Assembly (NCBI GenBank): GCA_963576725.1
Contig: OY755242.1
Coordinates: 10,526,815-10,590,814 of the forward strand
Direction of reading: 5' to 3'
Length of the DNA: 64,000 bases
Source of the DNA: Azorinus chamasolen
Lineage: Eukaryota > Mollusca > Bivalvia > Cardiida > Solecurtidae
Under the pieces are notes generated by a model. That model was not told where the DNA came from, searched no databases, and saw nothing but the letters and a program-made list of their open reading frames with translations. A program made the translations under genes and the position numbers. Positions 9,641 through 21,319 of the stretch are shown here, one piece after another. Position 1 is the stretch's first letter, and each line of letters opens with the position of its first letter.

Positions 9641-10945
9641 TATGGATTATCCGGCAGCGGACTAAAAGTTCATAAAGGCACGTTTGCCGGATACTGAGTG
9701 TTCACATATCAAGACATACGATAGTGTGCTTAACCATTTCCGGCCTGAATAGTCATGTGAGATATTGGCAGCGTGTGGGTTTTTTAATAATGAATTGAAG
9801 TTCAAAGTGGCATTGTGTTTGACTGTGGCAGCAAATATAGAATCCGATTTATATCATACACTTATCAAATAGAGCACATTCCTACACAAGCCGTCAGGCA
9901 TGAGTTTACTTTGTTTGCAAAGGTGGCAAAGGGCATCCCTAAGTAGTAAGGCGCTACGCATTCATTAATTGTATTAAATACCTTACTTTACGAGATATGA
10001 CCTTAAGGCGTTTTATGTTTGGACTAATATAAGTTAGGCATAGTTGCGTACCCGTTGTGCAATGTTCGTACATGATGATAAGTGCATATTGTGTAAAAAA
10101 TATAATGCTGGGTTGATAGAAAACGACTGCAACTTTTCGCTTACCTGTGTCCAGATATCTTATATATAAATATAAAACGATACATGTATCAAAGAATACA
10201 AAAACTGTAAAGTACCAACAATAACTTTGTCAAAATGTATTTCCATGCAACTTTATAAACACAATTATAGGTATGCGAGTTCAAATGCCATTTGTTTGAT
10301 ATTATCACCGCATTCACGTTGTAGTACTCTTCTGCAAATTTATATCATGCTTACTTCATACGTATTTGTTCTTGCTATAAGTACACTTGTATTATTTACG
10401 CAATGAAGATATTGTGTTTTATTGTATCATATTATATTGTATTTTATCACGTTACCTGGGAGTGTCGAAACAGAGTGCTGTAAACCACGGAGATGCACTA
10501 CTGCATTTTGAACCCGGCCGATAATGAAGATAATCTTTAAGAGAATACGCGAATCCAATGCATGACGCATTTAATCGTTAGCCTATTCACTCCATGTGCG
10601 TCGTCTGTTGTTTTTCTATGCTGTTTGCAAACAATGGCCGGAACGGCCATCAGCTATAGCCTGTTTCGCTTTCTATGGCCCCTTTTAAGGACTGTGCGAT
10701 AAAGAAATCTGGCTTTCATGTTCATTACAATTTTCTTTATGAAACTCGTTTACTACAAGTTGTATGGCACTCTCTAAAGCTCGTCTCATATTGTTATAGT
10801 AATCTCGTTAAGTAAAAGCAATTTGTTAAGAACATTCATGCAACATCCTCTAAGTATTGTATTTTATTTTATTGTATTATATTGTATGTGTACAAACTCG
10901 TCTACATTAAGTCGTCTACAAAAGTTAAGCTAGTTCAAAAGGTGT
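9641..10945. other. Intergenic, little recognised
   Basis: AT-rich. A short T1-like arm lies near 9870-9925. A small palindrome AATGGCCGGAACGGCCAT lies near 10,634. Repeated TTGTATTTTATTTTATTG-like tracts occur near 10,420-10,445 and 10,857-10,885. No gene seen. Confidence 0.45.
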
Positions 10946-11320
10946 CAAAGAGTAATCAAAAGCCTGGAAAAGAAAACAAAAGACAGGAGAAGAGAACAGA
11001 AAAGACAAAAGACCGGAAGAGGAATACAAAGGACAGGACAGACAATACAAATACACTAAAGAGAATACAAAAGGCAGGACAGTGATTAGATAATACAAAA
11101 GGCAGGAATGAGAATAGAGAATAACAAAGACAGGATAGAAAATACAAAAGACACGAACGATAATTCGAAAGACATAAACGAGTATAGAGAGTACAAAAAA
11201 GATACGAAAGAGAATACATAAGACAGGAAAGATAATAGCGAATACAATAAGCAGGGAAGAGAATACAAAAGACACGAAATATAATACAAATGATACGAAT
11301 GAGAATACACAAAACCAACA
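10946..11320. repeat. Purine-rich degenerate minisatellite
   Basis: Imperfect units of about 20-24 bp around AATACAAAAGACAGGA on the plus strand. Three overlapping frames on the complementary strand give artificial Phe/Leu/Ser/Tyr-rich ORFs (up to 121 codons) that should not be read as membrane proteins. Confidence 0.85.
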
Positions 11321-12180
11321 TACCGGTATTCAGTTCCTGGTCTGTACTGTTTACGTCAAGAAGTAAAATCGACCTATGGCGCTTTGAAGGTGGTTCGTTT
11401 ACCTTGGTCAGTTATCATTTCACATATACGGACCCTTTACATACGGAACAATAGGGCTGGTTTGAAATTAGATTTGGTAATTACCCAGTGCCCCATTTCA
11501 CTTTGCACCATAGGTAACACCTTTGGAAACAGGAAACACAGATCAGACGGAGTCGTCTAGGGTCTGCCATATTAAATTGCTTAATAAATAAAAAAAAAAA
11601 GACCTGATTCTACAATTCCCTGTTTCACATTCTATAGTTTCAGCTATTTGATATTCATAATGTTCTCAGTGTTTTCATGAAAGCGTTAACGAACTCAGAA
11701 CAATATGTATCGAACCCAGTATCTGTAAAGCACGTGGTAGCATATGGAAGTGTGACAGTGATAAAGGAAGACCATGTAAGACCTTTCTCCATTACCTTTA
11801 TAATGAAATATACTTATATACCACAATGTTGCTTGTGAACCACAGATTATACGATGACGTGTCATGTTTTACAATAATTAAAATCGTAGTGAAATTTGGA
11901 ACAAAAAGGTCTTATTGTACAGGTAATGGAACTGGTTTATTGATGAACTGTTCACTCCATAGCTAGTGGCTTACCTCACTTATAATGGTTTTACAACTGT
12001 GGTAGCTACTGTGCTATCTGTCATCAAAGGCTGAACGTTTCATTTACTTCTAACAAACCGGCTTGTTTCAAAATTGTGAACGGTGGTCAAATCTAGACAC
12101 TATTTGCTATAAACCACCCGATAGTTAAACGTGTTAGGAATGAGGAATTGGGAATATTTTAGACACCCCAAGCCGGTAGT
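11321..12180. other. Intergenic, little recognised
   Basis: A decayed hairpin arm (ACACAGATCAGACGGAGTCG, about 11,535) and a poly-A run near 11,590 are the only recognisable items. Confidence 0.45.
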
Positions 12181-12189
12181 CATTGGCAG

Positions 12190-14310
12190 CTATGGTAGGT
12201 GTGCTCTCCATGTGGGTCAAGATGTTTGGGTTGTCGTTAGACTAATAGTCAGATTGAAGTACTCAATGCTTGGGAGAAGCAGTACATGAGTATTTGGTGC
12301 CCAAAGATGGCAGTCATCCATAAACAGCATGTCTCGGATGAGAGCTTCACGGGTCTTAGTCCTGGTCGTCAATATAGACATGTTGAAGAGCTTGCCATCT
12401 GACCGTGTGTGTTAGATGGAACACCTCAGGGGAAGTTCCGTTGGCTTGCTTGATCACTTGTGCAAGAATACAGCCCTGCTTTACGCCATTCTTCACATCG
12501 AATGTGATGATGAATTTCCATCGAACTGGACAACGCCTTTCATTTCGTTGTGGAAGGAATGTATGCTATGGAGCTTTCTTGGACATCCAATACTTGCAAC
12601 GACGTTAAATAGGTAATCTCGGTTCACAAGGTCGAATGCCTTAGTCAGATCGATGGAGCTGTTACCGGAGCTGCCGTAACGAGAAAAGCATGTTAATCTT
12701 GGATCGTCCTGACCTAAAGCCACACTGCGACTGTTGGTACACTCTGCAAGCTACCAGATTATCATCAGGACAGCCCAAGCGAAGAGATTTCCTACGATTC
12801 TAATCAAGGAGACGCCTCTATAATTGTCGCAATCGCCTATGTCACCTTTGTTCTTGTATAATGTGACAATGTTGCAGTCTCTCATGTCTTGTAGAACTCC
12901 CCTTCATCCCATCATTCGCAGAGTAGTTCATACTGGTGACCAAGGAGTGGGTCCTTTCCAATATTTATGACCTTTGCCAGGATACCATCCATACCAAAGG
13001 CTTTTCCGATGGACACACTGTGAATCGCTAAGCAGATATATTCCAGTCTTGACATTTCACCAAGTTCTTCTTTGGCAAACAGACGCTCTACGGACTCTAG
13101 AATGGTGTCTGAGATTATGCTCTTACTGCAGTACATGTCTTGGTACTGTTCCATTCATCTTGCCATCTGCTTGTTCTTGTCTTAAATAGTTTTACAACTG
13201 GCTGTCTTCAGTAGACCAGAATGTTACCTGTGTCTGCTGCACGCTGGATGCTCTTGCAAAGTTGTGTCCAGTACGTGTTTCCACAACTTATTACTGTGCG
13301 CTGTACATTGTTCCAGACTGCTCGAGAGCTTGCTGTGTTACTTGGGTAGATTATTGTTTGTGGTTCAGAAGTGATTTAGGCTTTTCTTTTCCTGTGGAGC
13401 CATGAGCTCAGTTATATTTTTTTCGAACCAGTCCGAGGGTTTGCCTTTGTTCTTAACACTGACAGAGAAAGCTGTGTCATTGATGGTGCTGCGTAGACAT
13501 TCCCATCTCTGTTCGACATTCCCCCATCAGGAGGATTATTTTTCAGTGGGTCCTCCACGCCCTGGTGGACAACTCCACATTGTCCGGGTGCTTGATTTTG
13601 GTTGTGCCGATCCGTGGTTTACTTGGTGGATTGGTCCGATGCATCTTATTGGACTGGATCTTCAAATTATAGCAGACTGGCGATTGGTCTGTGTCGCCAT
13701 CTGCGTTGTGGTACGAGCGTTTGGTGAGCTGTTTGCGTCGTCTGATGATCAGATCCAGTTGGTACCAATGCTTGGCTCGGGGATATCGCCAGGACACCTT
13801 GTGTTGTGAAATGGGCAGAACTCAAGGAGGCGTTGCCCAGTTTCTTTTATACTACATACTCGAATGAAAGAAGACAGCTACTCCACCAGGAGGCGTGATA
13901 TGCTTCGACTCATGTGTTTAAGTCGCAGAGGAGTACTAAGCTTTCAGAGGCTGTTACTCTTCTAGATGGCTGACTTAAGTGTATCATAAAACTCGTCTTT
14001 CGCCTCCTACGTAGAACAGACGTTAAAGACGGTAGCAGGCTCGTCTGACGTCTGGAAGCGTATGGGTAGAATTATCTCTGTTCCTTCCTCACCAATCTCA
14101 GTCGTGCTCAGTAGCAAGTTTTTCACAGCGAAATCAACGCCGTGTTCCTTGGCCTCATCCGCAGCTTTGCTTCACAAGAACTTCTCTCACAGAGAGCTAG
14201 TCTCGGAGAGGCGGGTCTCTTGTAATGCAGCAATGTCCACATCAAGTCTCAACTGCCGTCTTGCGAGCGTCACTCATGTCCTATAGATCAGTAGTCAGAC
14301 CAGTGTACTC
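12190..14310 (-). pseudogene. LINE (non-LTR retrotransposon) relic, endonuclease plus RT
   Basis: Read on the minus strand, this is a broken non-LTR retrotransposon ORF2. The order is: an AP-endonuclease N-terminal part at 14,290-14,060 (an AALQETRLSE-like catalytic segment); the endonuclease end at 13,797-13,543 (SWRYPRAKHWYQLDLIIRRR, with the DQSPV remnant of the TDH region); an RT fingers segment at 13,154-12,912 (IGKAFGMDGI, in place of the usual KAPGxDGI); the palm motif A segment at 12,723-12,493 (SSIDLTKAFDLVNRDYLF); and a decayed YADD region (FMDDCHLW) near 12,320. Frames change repeatedly and stops are frequent, so no protein is made. The layout is that of EN-RT LINEs common in invertebrates. 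Clade not assigned. No 3' tail recognised. Confidence 0.85.
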
Positions 14311-14570
14311 AGGGAGCCAACTGGGTCTACCATGCACCCCAGACTTTTTCATGGGTACCAAACTGTTCAGAAAAGTCTCCTGAATCAGAATCGCGAATGT
14401 ACCCAAGTTTAAATTATTTTAGGCTATGTGTATTTTAACCGTTTCCATGGCAACCCCCAGTTTTCGTAATGATGAACAACAAATTCGCCCATGTCACAGC
14501 CAGCTTTTGTTTTGAACCTATAAAACTGGTACCAAATTAAATGGAAGATAAGACATTGTGCTTTTATTTA
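14311..14570. other. Intergenic, possibly LINE 5' or flank
   Basis: TTTCATGGGTACCAAACTG and ATAAAACTGGTACCAAATT are short repeated words. No other signal. Confidence 0.35.
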
Positions 14571-14571
14571 C

Positions 14572-14688
14572 AACTTGTGTTTCCTTATTTGCATACTCAT
14601 TAATATTTTATGAGAACATTAAAAATAGTAAAATAAGTATAGAAATAACGTAAACCTTTCATTGTTTTATCCTACAAATATCAGGTGT
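14572..14688. repeat. Dispersed repeat X, copy 1
   Basis: CCTTATTTGCATACTCAT, TGAGAACATTAAAA, TATAGAAATAACGTAAA and CTACAAATATCAG recur in the same order at 16,594-16,703. The two copies bracket the Gypsy-like relic and the partial T3 element. Confidence 0.8.
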
Positions 14689-14689
14689 A

Positions 14690-14806
14690 ATGCAAGGGTG
14701 TGTTAGCTGGATAAGGTATGAGAGTCAAGAAGTATGAATGAGAGTTGAGAAATCAAAATGACAGTTAGCATGTTAAGGGTTTAAGTGAGCGAGTGCATTT
14801 CATGAG
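14690..14806. repeat. Truncated long terminal repeat, left copy (probable)
   Basis: About 115 bp starting TAATGCAAGGGTGTGTTAGC and ending GTGCATTTCATGA match 16,096-16,212 with only a few differences. The match stops abruptly at AGGATGATCGATT, suggesting a deletion in this copy. Confidence 0.7.
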
Positions 14807-15154
14807 GATGATCGATTCACTAAATCACGTGTTGAAATTTTAGCACACTAGAGTATTTGTTGACAGATAAACACTAAGTCACGTGTCGAATTTTTAACAC
14901 AATTATTTTATTAGACTTGAGTATTTTCCTCACGGCTGATAGTAGAGTAGTAGATTGAAAAATGTTTTCTTTTGTTGATAGATCCAAAAATGAACGTGTC
15001 CAAACTATAGATAAAACAATATAGATGAAACTAGCTAGTCTTATTCCTCGCTGGACCTGTCCGAATCTTCGGTATCGGTACCGTCCGAATCCTCAGCATC
15101 CGTCGGCGGTGCCCTCCAACGGAATCCGAGGGACCGTAATGTGCGTAGGTCATT

Positions 15155-15520
15155 TCAGTTGACCTCGTCCATTACCATCACGTATAGGCGAAGCTGGACA
15201 TATTGGTACGAGTCCTCTGTATATCGGTAAGTAAGGCGTTTATTTCGACGGTGATTTCGCCACGCGGCCTCGAAATTCACTCCTGGAATACGTGGTTCGG
15301 CGATTAAGTGAGCATCCCTCAATATCAGATCCAGGAGGATAGACTTGTATGATAGAGCACGATAATCTCCTGCTCTTGAGAACCTGGAATGCTCTAAGGC
15401 GCAGTACCTCCATACCAGGGTTGACAGAGGCACCTCTTCAAAATCGTCGTTTCGAAAAGAATTATGGATCGGGTGGAACCCGTAATTCAGTTGGTACGGT
15501 GAAGTCCGTGTTAGCGGCAT
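15155..15520 (-). pseudogene. Retroelement integrase-like C-terminal fragment
   Basis: The minus-strand frame contains RTSPYQLNYGFHPIHN, the segment that in Ty3/Gypsy integrases follows the catalytic E (typically TGxSPFxLxYGxxP). The rest (EAAWRNHRRNKRLTYRYTED) has no firm assignment. No RT, protease or gag is seen, so this is a short relic. It lies between the direct repeats at 14,690 and 16,093, which fits remnants of one LTR element (inference). Confidence 0.55.
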
Positions 15521-16092
15521 GCTTGCCGCTATGTTATCAGCAACCTGATTGGCCTGACCTTCTAGGTAATACTGCTTAGCTTCTTCGGAGACGTGGGCAA
15601 AAAGAAATTCCTCGGGTGATCTACTTCCATTTTTTCATATTCTAATGGAACTTTTGGACTCCACTTATTTGCTAGGACTATTGTTAGACTCCATTTTATT
15701 TCAAGCGAGGGATATATAAACAACGTATACTGAAACGAACTATGGATAACCTTGTAGCGGTGCAGATCTATGATACATATACATGTCTATACCTATTCCT
15801 ATATCCTTTTATATTCTTACTCTTAGTATTGTTTTATTTAATTTATAGTTAGTATGATCATGATTCGTTGATCTGATAGAATATTGTTGTTGTTTTGTTT
15901 TTGTGGTAATGTGTATAACCCACATCTACTGCATTTCTATTTTTCAGACAATATTCTTTAGTTTTAATGTAGTGATATGTTTAACCCATATCTACTTCAT
16001 TTCTATTTCAGCTAGTCTTCTTAATATTTCACTGTTATATTGTATGAGGTATTAATCTTTGTTTTTGATTTTTTTTTAATCGATCATCCTTT
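15521..16092. other. Interior of LTR-like relic, non-coding
   Basis: T-rich sequence containing two similar segments (CCCACATCTACTGCATTTC at about 15,918 and CCCATATCTACTTCATTTC at about 15,987). It ends with AATCGATCATCCT, the reverse complement of AGGATGATCGATT at 14,803-14,815. Confidence 0.45.
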
Positions 16093-16453
16093 TGTAATGC
16101 AAGGGTGTGTTAGCTGGATAAGGTATGATAGTCAAGAAGTATGAATGAGAGTTGAGAAATCAAAATGACAGTTAACATGTTAAGGGTTTAAGTGAGCGAG
16201 TGCATTTCATGATTTGGGAAGACAGTGACATAGGTGTGTTAGCTAGATCAATTAATCACATGTCACATGTATGTGTACTGAGAGTTCATAGCTGTCACCC
16301 AGATGGTGACAGTCGTACTGAATATGATTTGAAAACTGTATAAATATGATAAGTTTGTGTGTATTCGGGGAGAAGATGTTTAGGAACTAGAAAACTGTAT
16401 ATTAAAGCTATGAAGTAGATTTCCGACTTGTCGTCTATGCATTGTATTACACA
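16093..16453. repeat. Probable LTR, right copy
   Basis: Begins TGTAATGCAAGGG and ends TTGTATTACACA, so it has TG...CA boundaries with weak terminal inverted repeats. The first ~118 bp are duplicated at 14,690. ACTGTATAAATATG near 16,336 could be a TATA box. The pairing with the left copy suggests an LTR element of about 1.76 kb after deletions. No target duplication seen. Confidence 0.55.
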
Positions 16454-16593
16454 GGACAGTTTGGATCCAGATGAGACGCCGAGTAACTCCGCGTCTCATC
16501 AGGATCCAAACTGTGTGTTACTGTTACTATGTTTTTGAAACAAAAATGAAGAAAATCAAAATAATGAAAATTTGGCAGCGAAAGAGTTAAATT
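16454..16593. mobile_element. T3 MITE, left half missing
   Basis: Hairpin GACAGTTTGGATCCAGATG ... CATCAGGATCCAAACTGT, then TTACTATGTTTTTGAAAC and the right end TTGGCAGCGAAAGAG preceding TTAAA. The left end is replaced by the LTR-like sequence. Confidence 0.75.
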
Positions 16594-16703
16594 ACCTTAT
16601 TTGCATACTCATAAATATTCATGAGAACATTAAAACTAGTAAAATCATTATAGAAATAACGTAAATAATGTCAAATATTCATTTTTTATTCTACAAATAT
16701 CAG
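16594..16703. repeat. Dispersed repeat X, copy 2
   Basis: Matches 14,572-14,688 (CCTTATTTGCATACTCAT ... CTACAAATATCAG), with an extra AT-rich stretch near the end. Confidence 0.8.
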
Positions 16704-16743
16704 AACACAACTTCAAATGCAGTTTAACATAATGACGAAATCC

Positions 16744-16816
16744 TCAGAAAACAAAATATCAAATTTGAGGACCAAAAATAACTGTTTGGTCCTCAAACTT
16801 GATATTTTGTTTTCTG
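16744..16816. repeat. Palindrome, 32-33-bp arms
   Basis: TCAGAAAACAAAATATCAAA begins the left arm and TTTGGTCCTCAAACTTGATA begins the right arm, with an 8-base loop (about AATAACTG). Only one or two mismatches. Sequence unrelated to the other hairpin families. Confidence 0.9.
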
Positions 16817-17295
16817 AAGTAACGTTTCAACTGATTCCATAGTAGCCATTCATTTCACTCTGTTCACACATATTTTGTTAGTCGACACCTACCTGTAAAA
16901 ATCTTCTGTACAATACAGTGTTCGCTATGTCGACTTATGTCATATATTTCATCGTTTCCAGTAACATGAAAATGGATGTGTTCCAAATTCAGTTTGGGCG
17001 AGTTCGCTTCATACTTATGATATGGGAATAAATGGCCCCAAGTTCAAGTTATTGTCGTCGTCATCCTCATTATATCATCCATTACCATCACTATTTGACA
17101 CAGGCAGCGGTACAAAGCCGTGAAATCTACTTTTCCCGATCTGTTTTATTTCCATCTGAACACATTTTGGCATAATTAAACACAGTACCAGTCATTATGC
17201 AGTGATCATAAAAATAGCTAAAATGGTTCCCTTACTACCCCTGTCTTAAACAGTAAATACGTCCATGTTGACTACCCAAACCACGTAAAATGTGC
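16817..17295. other. Intergenic, no recognised feature
   Basis: Contains a small trinucleotide-like stretch (ATTGTCGTCGTCATCCTC). No gene seen. Confidence 0.45.
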
Positions 17296-17470
17296 GCGTT
17301 TGAAGACAGTTTGGAGCTTAGTTAAGGACGAAAGGTATGCAGAAAACATCCGTATGAGCTTTTTGCATTACTTTCACCATACATTAAGCAACCACCTGCT
17401 GCTATAGACCCCGATGTTTATTCATTATATGCAGCTATAGACAGTTATACTACAGACCAATTAAATCATT
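17296..17470. mobile_element. TA2 MITE, degenerate
   Basis: TATGCAGAAAACATCCGTATG, then AGCTTTTTGCATTACTTTC and ATTAAGCAACCACCTGCTG, match TA2 hairpin arms. Ends decayed. Confidence 0.55.
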
Positions 17471-17584
17471 CACCCCATGAATATTCATATTAGAAATAAT
17501 AATATCTCATGGCCACAGGGAGGTTTGGTCATGGCAAAAACTGTGGAATGATAGAATCATACTTAATATAAATTATATCATAAG

Positions 17585-17815
17585 CAAACAGAGCAGACCT
17601 GGATCCATGCTTATAAAACTTTTAGTTGAGTCTGAGTTCGTTCTCAAGTTTTTCATTGGTCCGATTTGAGCCTTTTGCTCAAAACTGACCAATCAAAAGC
17701 TTGATAACTCAAATCTGACCAATCAAAAGCTTGAGAACGAACTGAGACTCAACTAAAAAGCTTTATAAACATGGACCCAGACTGATCGGTGTCTCCTTTA
17801 TTTGCAAATGGTATA
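17585..17815. repeat. T1/T5 hairpin interrupted by a fold-back
   Basis: AGCAAACAGAGCAGACCTGG begins a T1/T5 hairpin and CCCAGACTGATCGGTGTCTC with TTTATTTGCAAATG ends it. Between them lies the 168-bp inverted repeat listed next. Confidence 0.75.
17606..17773. mobile_element. Fold-back (inverted repeat) insertion
   Basis: Arms CATGCTTATAAAACTTTTAG and CTAAAAAGCTTTATAAACATG are reverse complements with small differences. The arms continue inward (GTTGAGTCTGAGTTCGTTCT / GAACGAACTGAGACTCAAC) for about 70 bp. The loop contains a further local repeat, GACCAATCAAAAGCTTGA, twice. It splits a resident hairpin arm. Confidence 0.85.
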
Positions 17816-19112
17816 GACAGACACATTCGTAGAATAACGGGCTAATTGTTGGTTAATCAGTGTTCATTATATGAATATTAACAGTAGAATGATAATAAAT
17901 AACATCACTGGTTTGAAACGATATATGTCAACAATCGACTGCACTTACCGGCTTATCTATATAACTATACCTTTGGCATTATCACTAATTGGAATACTAG
18001 CATGACTATACTGCAAAACTGAACATAAAAACCCCATTCGTTACTTTTGCTCTGTGGATGATATGGCATCTTAAGACAATGCCATAATTATGCTTTATAG
18101 GTCAGTAGAACAAACTGTGAGTTTGGTTTTGTGGGTTATGTCAATATAAATATATCATCTGGACATTCACGATTCAACAATTAACGTTGTTAAAGCGTAT
18201 TACTTAAACAATTAAAGAGATATAAACCCTTCTCATGTTAAGTGTGTCTTGACTCCAATTTGTAAACATCAGGATCCAAGCTGTTTGTCAATAGGCCAAC
18301 CATTTCTAAAACTAATTCAATTGGATATGTCTTTTTATATTATTGCAATGGATTTTCAGCTTATATCACCTTTAATGACGAAAAGGGGGATAACTGTGTC
18401 AATTATATTGCATCACAATTATAATAGTGTTTTGAATAAAATTGACAAGCTGTACAGGATAGAACATGTGTGTTATAAACGCAACTGCTACTTACTATAC
18501 AAAACCAGCGCATAGAGCTCTACAGTTTCAGTATTTTTGCAATAGATAGGACTACATGTTACCTAATATAATCTGTTTTGATGGAATAATTAACGTGCTT
18601 TCGCGTGACTATTGTTTTGTAGTCACAAGTGACGTTAGGGCATATGCACACATGGTTGTTTAGACATGGAACACACTGTACATAGAATCAGATTTGTATT
18701 AATTCCATTCGTAAAAATAGAGCGCAACATTAAATTGGTCAGTTCATTGGAAACACTAATAGAAATAAGAAACACTTACTCCACTGTTCAGATGTGTGTC
18801 AATTTCTAAACGTTACTTCACAAATAAAGTCTCAAGTTGTACTATACTTTACAAAATGTCGTATTTTGTGCAAAAGCAATACTGCTACATTCAATTCACG
18901 TCGGGTTATATCGGTGTCTCGCCAGTATCCAAATATAAAGACAATCCGGTCGAGTTGTTGAAGAGAATGGAAAACACGTTGTTTGGAAAGCAACGACAAT
19001 ACTGCGTATGTTTATGTATTGCAAATATTGTAGTTCATTTGTGTAAATTCCGTTACTGTATGTTCCTAACTGAATGTCTCATTACATTTGCATATTGAAT
19101 TGATATTACACG
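17816..19112. other. Intergenic, little recognised
   Basis: A T3 hairpin right arm (AACATCAGGATCCAAGCTGTT) lies near 18,265. The plus-strand frames at 18,249-18,515 and 18,796-19,098 have no motif and overlap that MITE debris in part, so they are not called as genes. Confidence 0.45.
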
Positions 19113-19116
19113 TTAA

Positions 19117-19360
19117 CCCTTTACTCCATGAATACGCCTTTTATCACATTTGCACTCAGATATGACACAGGTCCCCATAGGAAAAGTTTCACCAGGCTGT
19201 GCTCTGTTCGCTTATGAACATAAACATCTGATTCTATGTACATTGGCTGCCATGTTAAAATAAGCTTGTGTTCATGTCTTATCATAAAACAACAGCTTAT
19301 AATTATTCATTACGTTAGTATGTCTTACATTAAGATATTCATGGATTAGGGAGGTAAAGG
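19117..19360. mobile_element. T5 hairpin MITE, decayed
   Basis: TTAA at 19,113-19,116, then CCCTTTACTCCATGAATACG. The hairpin is decayed (CTCAGATATGACACAGGTCC ... CAGGCTGTGCTCTGTTCGC), followed by a T5-type body with AGATATTCATGG and GGTAAAGG. Confidence 0.6.
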
Positions 19361-20265
19361 CCAACTGATTTTTCATTCTTATTTTTCTACATCTTCCTCT
19401 GATAATTTTAAATAAAAATATTAGTTTGGTAAATTAAACCTTGTGCAAGTCATGTTTATTACATATAATGCATTGTTTACCATGTAAATGTTTTGAGCCA
19501 GGTTATTTCTAAGTCTGTTATCAATTCAAAATATTCTCAATTATATTTCCTATTTAATGCTTTTGCCACCACTCCGATTTCCCGAAATATTAAGTGTTAC
19601 GAATGGCTCATATAAAACATACATGTAGACCCGAACGTATCCTTGTTCGTGTATTCAGCTGTTACAAATTTATTCCAGATATAACAAGGAAATAAATTTT
19701 CAACACTTCATTTTCCGATTTAACATTGCAACAATGCCGTATTCTCCCAAATAATCAAACCACTCTAACAAATACCTATGTAATAAAGAAATATAGGTTT
19801 TCACAATACGAGTGATAGCTTATTGTAGACTAAAAGCAATGATTAAAGCTCCCTATGAGCTTCCTGTCTTGTTCTCATTCTGTATTAAGCAACCATCTGC
19901 GTTCAAACTGCAAGAAACTCCCTTTAAACTCCTAAGGCTAAATTGGCATTTATATATACCAGTAGTTTATTTGTAATGTGTTTTGCAAACAGATGATAAA
20001 TACATTTGATTAAAGTATAGCACATCTGCCATAATTGGATAATAAAGTATATGAAAGTCAGAAATAGCTTACATAATACGAAATATTTCCCGAAAGATAC
20101 CGTGAAGAAAGATTATATATATTTTAACACTTTACTCTTTGAATATTAAAAGCAGCAATGGCATCATGAATATAATTTAACTGTGAAGTTTTGTTTTTAA
20201 AAAAGGGCACTATGTACATAAATTCATTTAGCACTGCAGAAGCTGTAGAATAGACATATGCTATA
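19361..20265. other. Intergenic with a TA2 remnant
   Basis: GCTCCCTATGAGCTTCCTG and CTGTATTAAGCAACCATCTG near 19,848-19,900 are TA2 hairpin debris. Nothing else recognised. Confidence 0.45.
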
Positions 20266-20267
20266 TC

Positions 20268-20341
20268 ATAAGCAAGCAGAGCAGACCGTGCTCAGACGGG
20301 TCCTATATAGGAGCTATCTGATCCTGGTCTGCTCTGTTTGA
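20268..20341. repeat. T1/T5-type hairpin
   Basis: AGCAGAGCAGACCGTGCTCAG and CTGATCCTGGTCTGCTCTGTT pair around ACGGGTCCTATATAGGAGC. Confidence 0.8.
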
Positions 20342-20740
20342 AAAGGCGTAAAAAGCCGTATCTATGTAGTAAAGGTTAGACTAAATAATAGTTTACCTTA
20401 AACAGTTTGTATGTACATTTGCATTGGTACTGATTGTGAAGGGAATAATGCAGTTATTAACTAACCTATATATATAATCCATATGTCTAACATGTTTAAG
20501 GTATTATACATCACAACACATAGTATGGGATTCTAGTAGTTTTTAAAACATTATGTTGACCATTTGTTGGCGATGTTGGATCTTTGACACATTTATGCAA
20601 TTCGTATTGAAATATTATGGTAGTAAACACGTTTGAGATAAGAAATGTGGACTGGTTTAATAAATACTAACAACAGAAAACACGTTTGGATACATACTTT
20701 TGGGTTAGTTAAACATTTTATGGCACCTATCGCAACAAAT
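20342..20740. other. Intergenic, no recognised feature
   Basis: AT-rich. No open frame or repeat recognised. Confidence 0.5.
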
Positions 20741-20744
20741 CCTT

Positions 20745-20935
20745 CGCAAACAAAGTAAGTTCGGATCGGATAGCTTCGTTAAAAGCTGTCTGATCAGGGT
20801 GGGTCTGTTCTGTTTGCTTGTAGAACATCAGTGGCCGAAATTCCATTGTTCAACATCTCATTGTAAGATATCAGCTAATTAATATTACACATATACGGTG
20901 ATTATTTCTTACATGGCTATTCATGAAGTCAAGAA
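20745..20935. mobile_element. T5-type hairpin MITE, decayed
   Basis: CGCAAACAAAGTAAGTTCGG ... CTGATCAGGGTGGGTCTGTT forms a decayed hairpin, followed by a T5-like TTATTTCTTACATGG and TATTCATGAAG. Confidence 0.55.
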
Positions 20936-20939
20936 GTAC

Positions 20940-21050
20940 TGCGTTCATGATCCAGATGAGACGCCAGGTTTCAAGCTTTTTGACACTCGGTCGATACTTT
21001 CTCAAACGTTTGATCGACTCGGACGTCAGAGAAAAAAATCAGCAAATAAG
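20940..21050. repeat. J-type sequence
   Basis: GATCCAGATGAGACGCC, then TTTTTGACACTCGGTCGATAC and TTTGATCGACTCGGACG. The same string follows hairpins at 32.7, 56.8, 57.4 and 60.9 kb, defining family J. Confidence 0.65.
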
Positions 21051-21319
21051 AGAATCGGTACACAGTATTAGTGTTTTCAGTGTGAAAATGGTTAACATAA
21101 ACAAGTGTTAATTACATTTTGGTAAATGATACCATGATTTATACTGTAACCGAGATATTATGAAAGCCGAATAGAAAACACGTGGAGCGCACTTTACGTT
21201 TTTTGTGCTTTGCGATATACAAATGCTTTAGCAGGTAGATATAATTAAGAACAGGTGTGCTGGATCCCATGACATAAACTTCCTTTAACCTTAAGCCTGT
21301 TGCCGGGGTCCATGATTAC

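Noticed and set aside
10925..11321. Minus-strand Phe/Leu/Ser/Tyr-rich frames resembling membrane proteins
   Set aside because: Three overlapping frames all arise from the purine-rich minisatellite.
12405..13809. Plus-strand frames opposite the LINE at 12.2-14.3 kb, e.g. 135 codons at 13,402
   Set aside because: Antisense shadows; the minus strand carries recognisable endonuclease and RT motifs.
18796..19098. 100-codon plus-strand frame
   Set aside because: No motif, AT-driven composition, no supporting splice or regulatory context.
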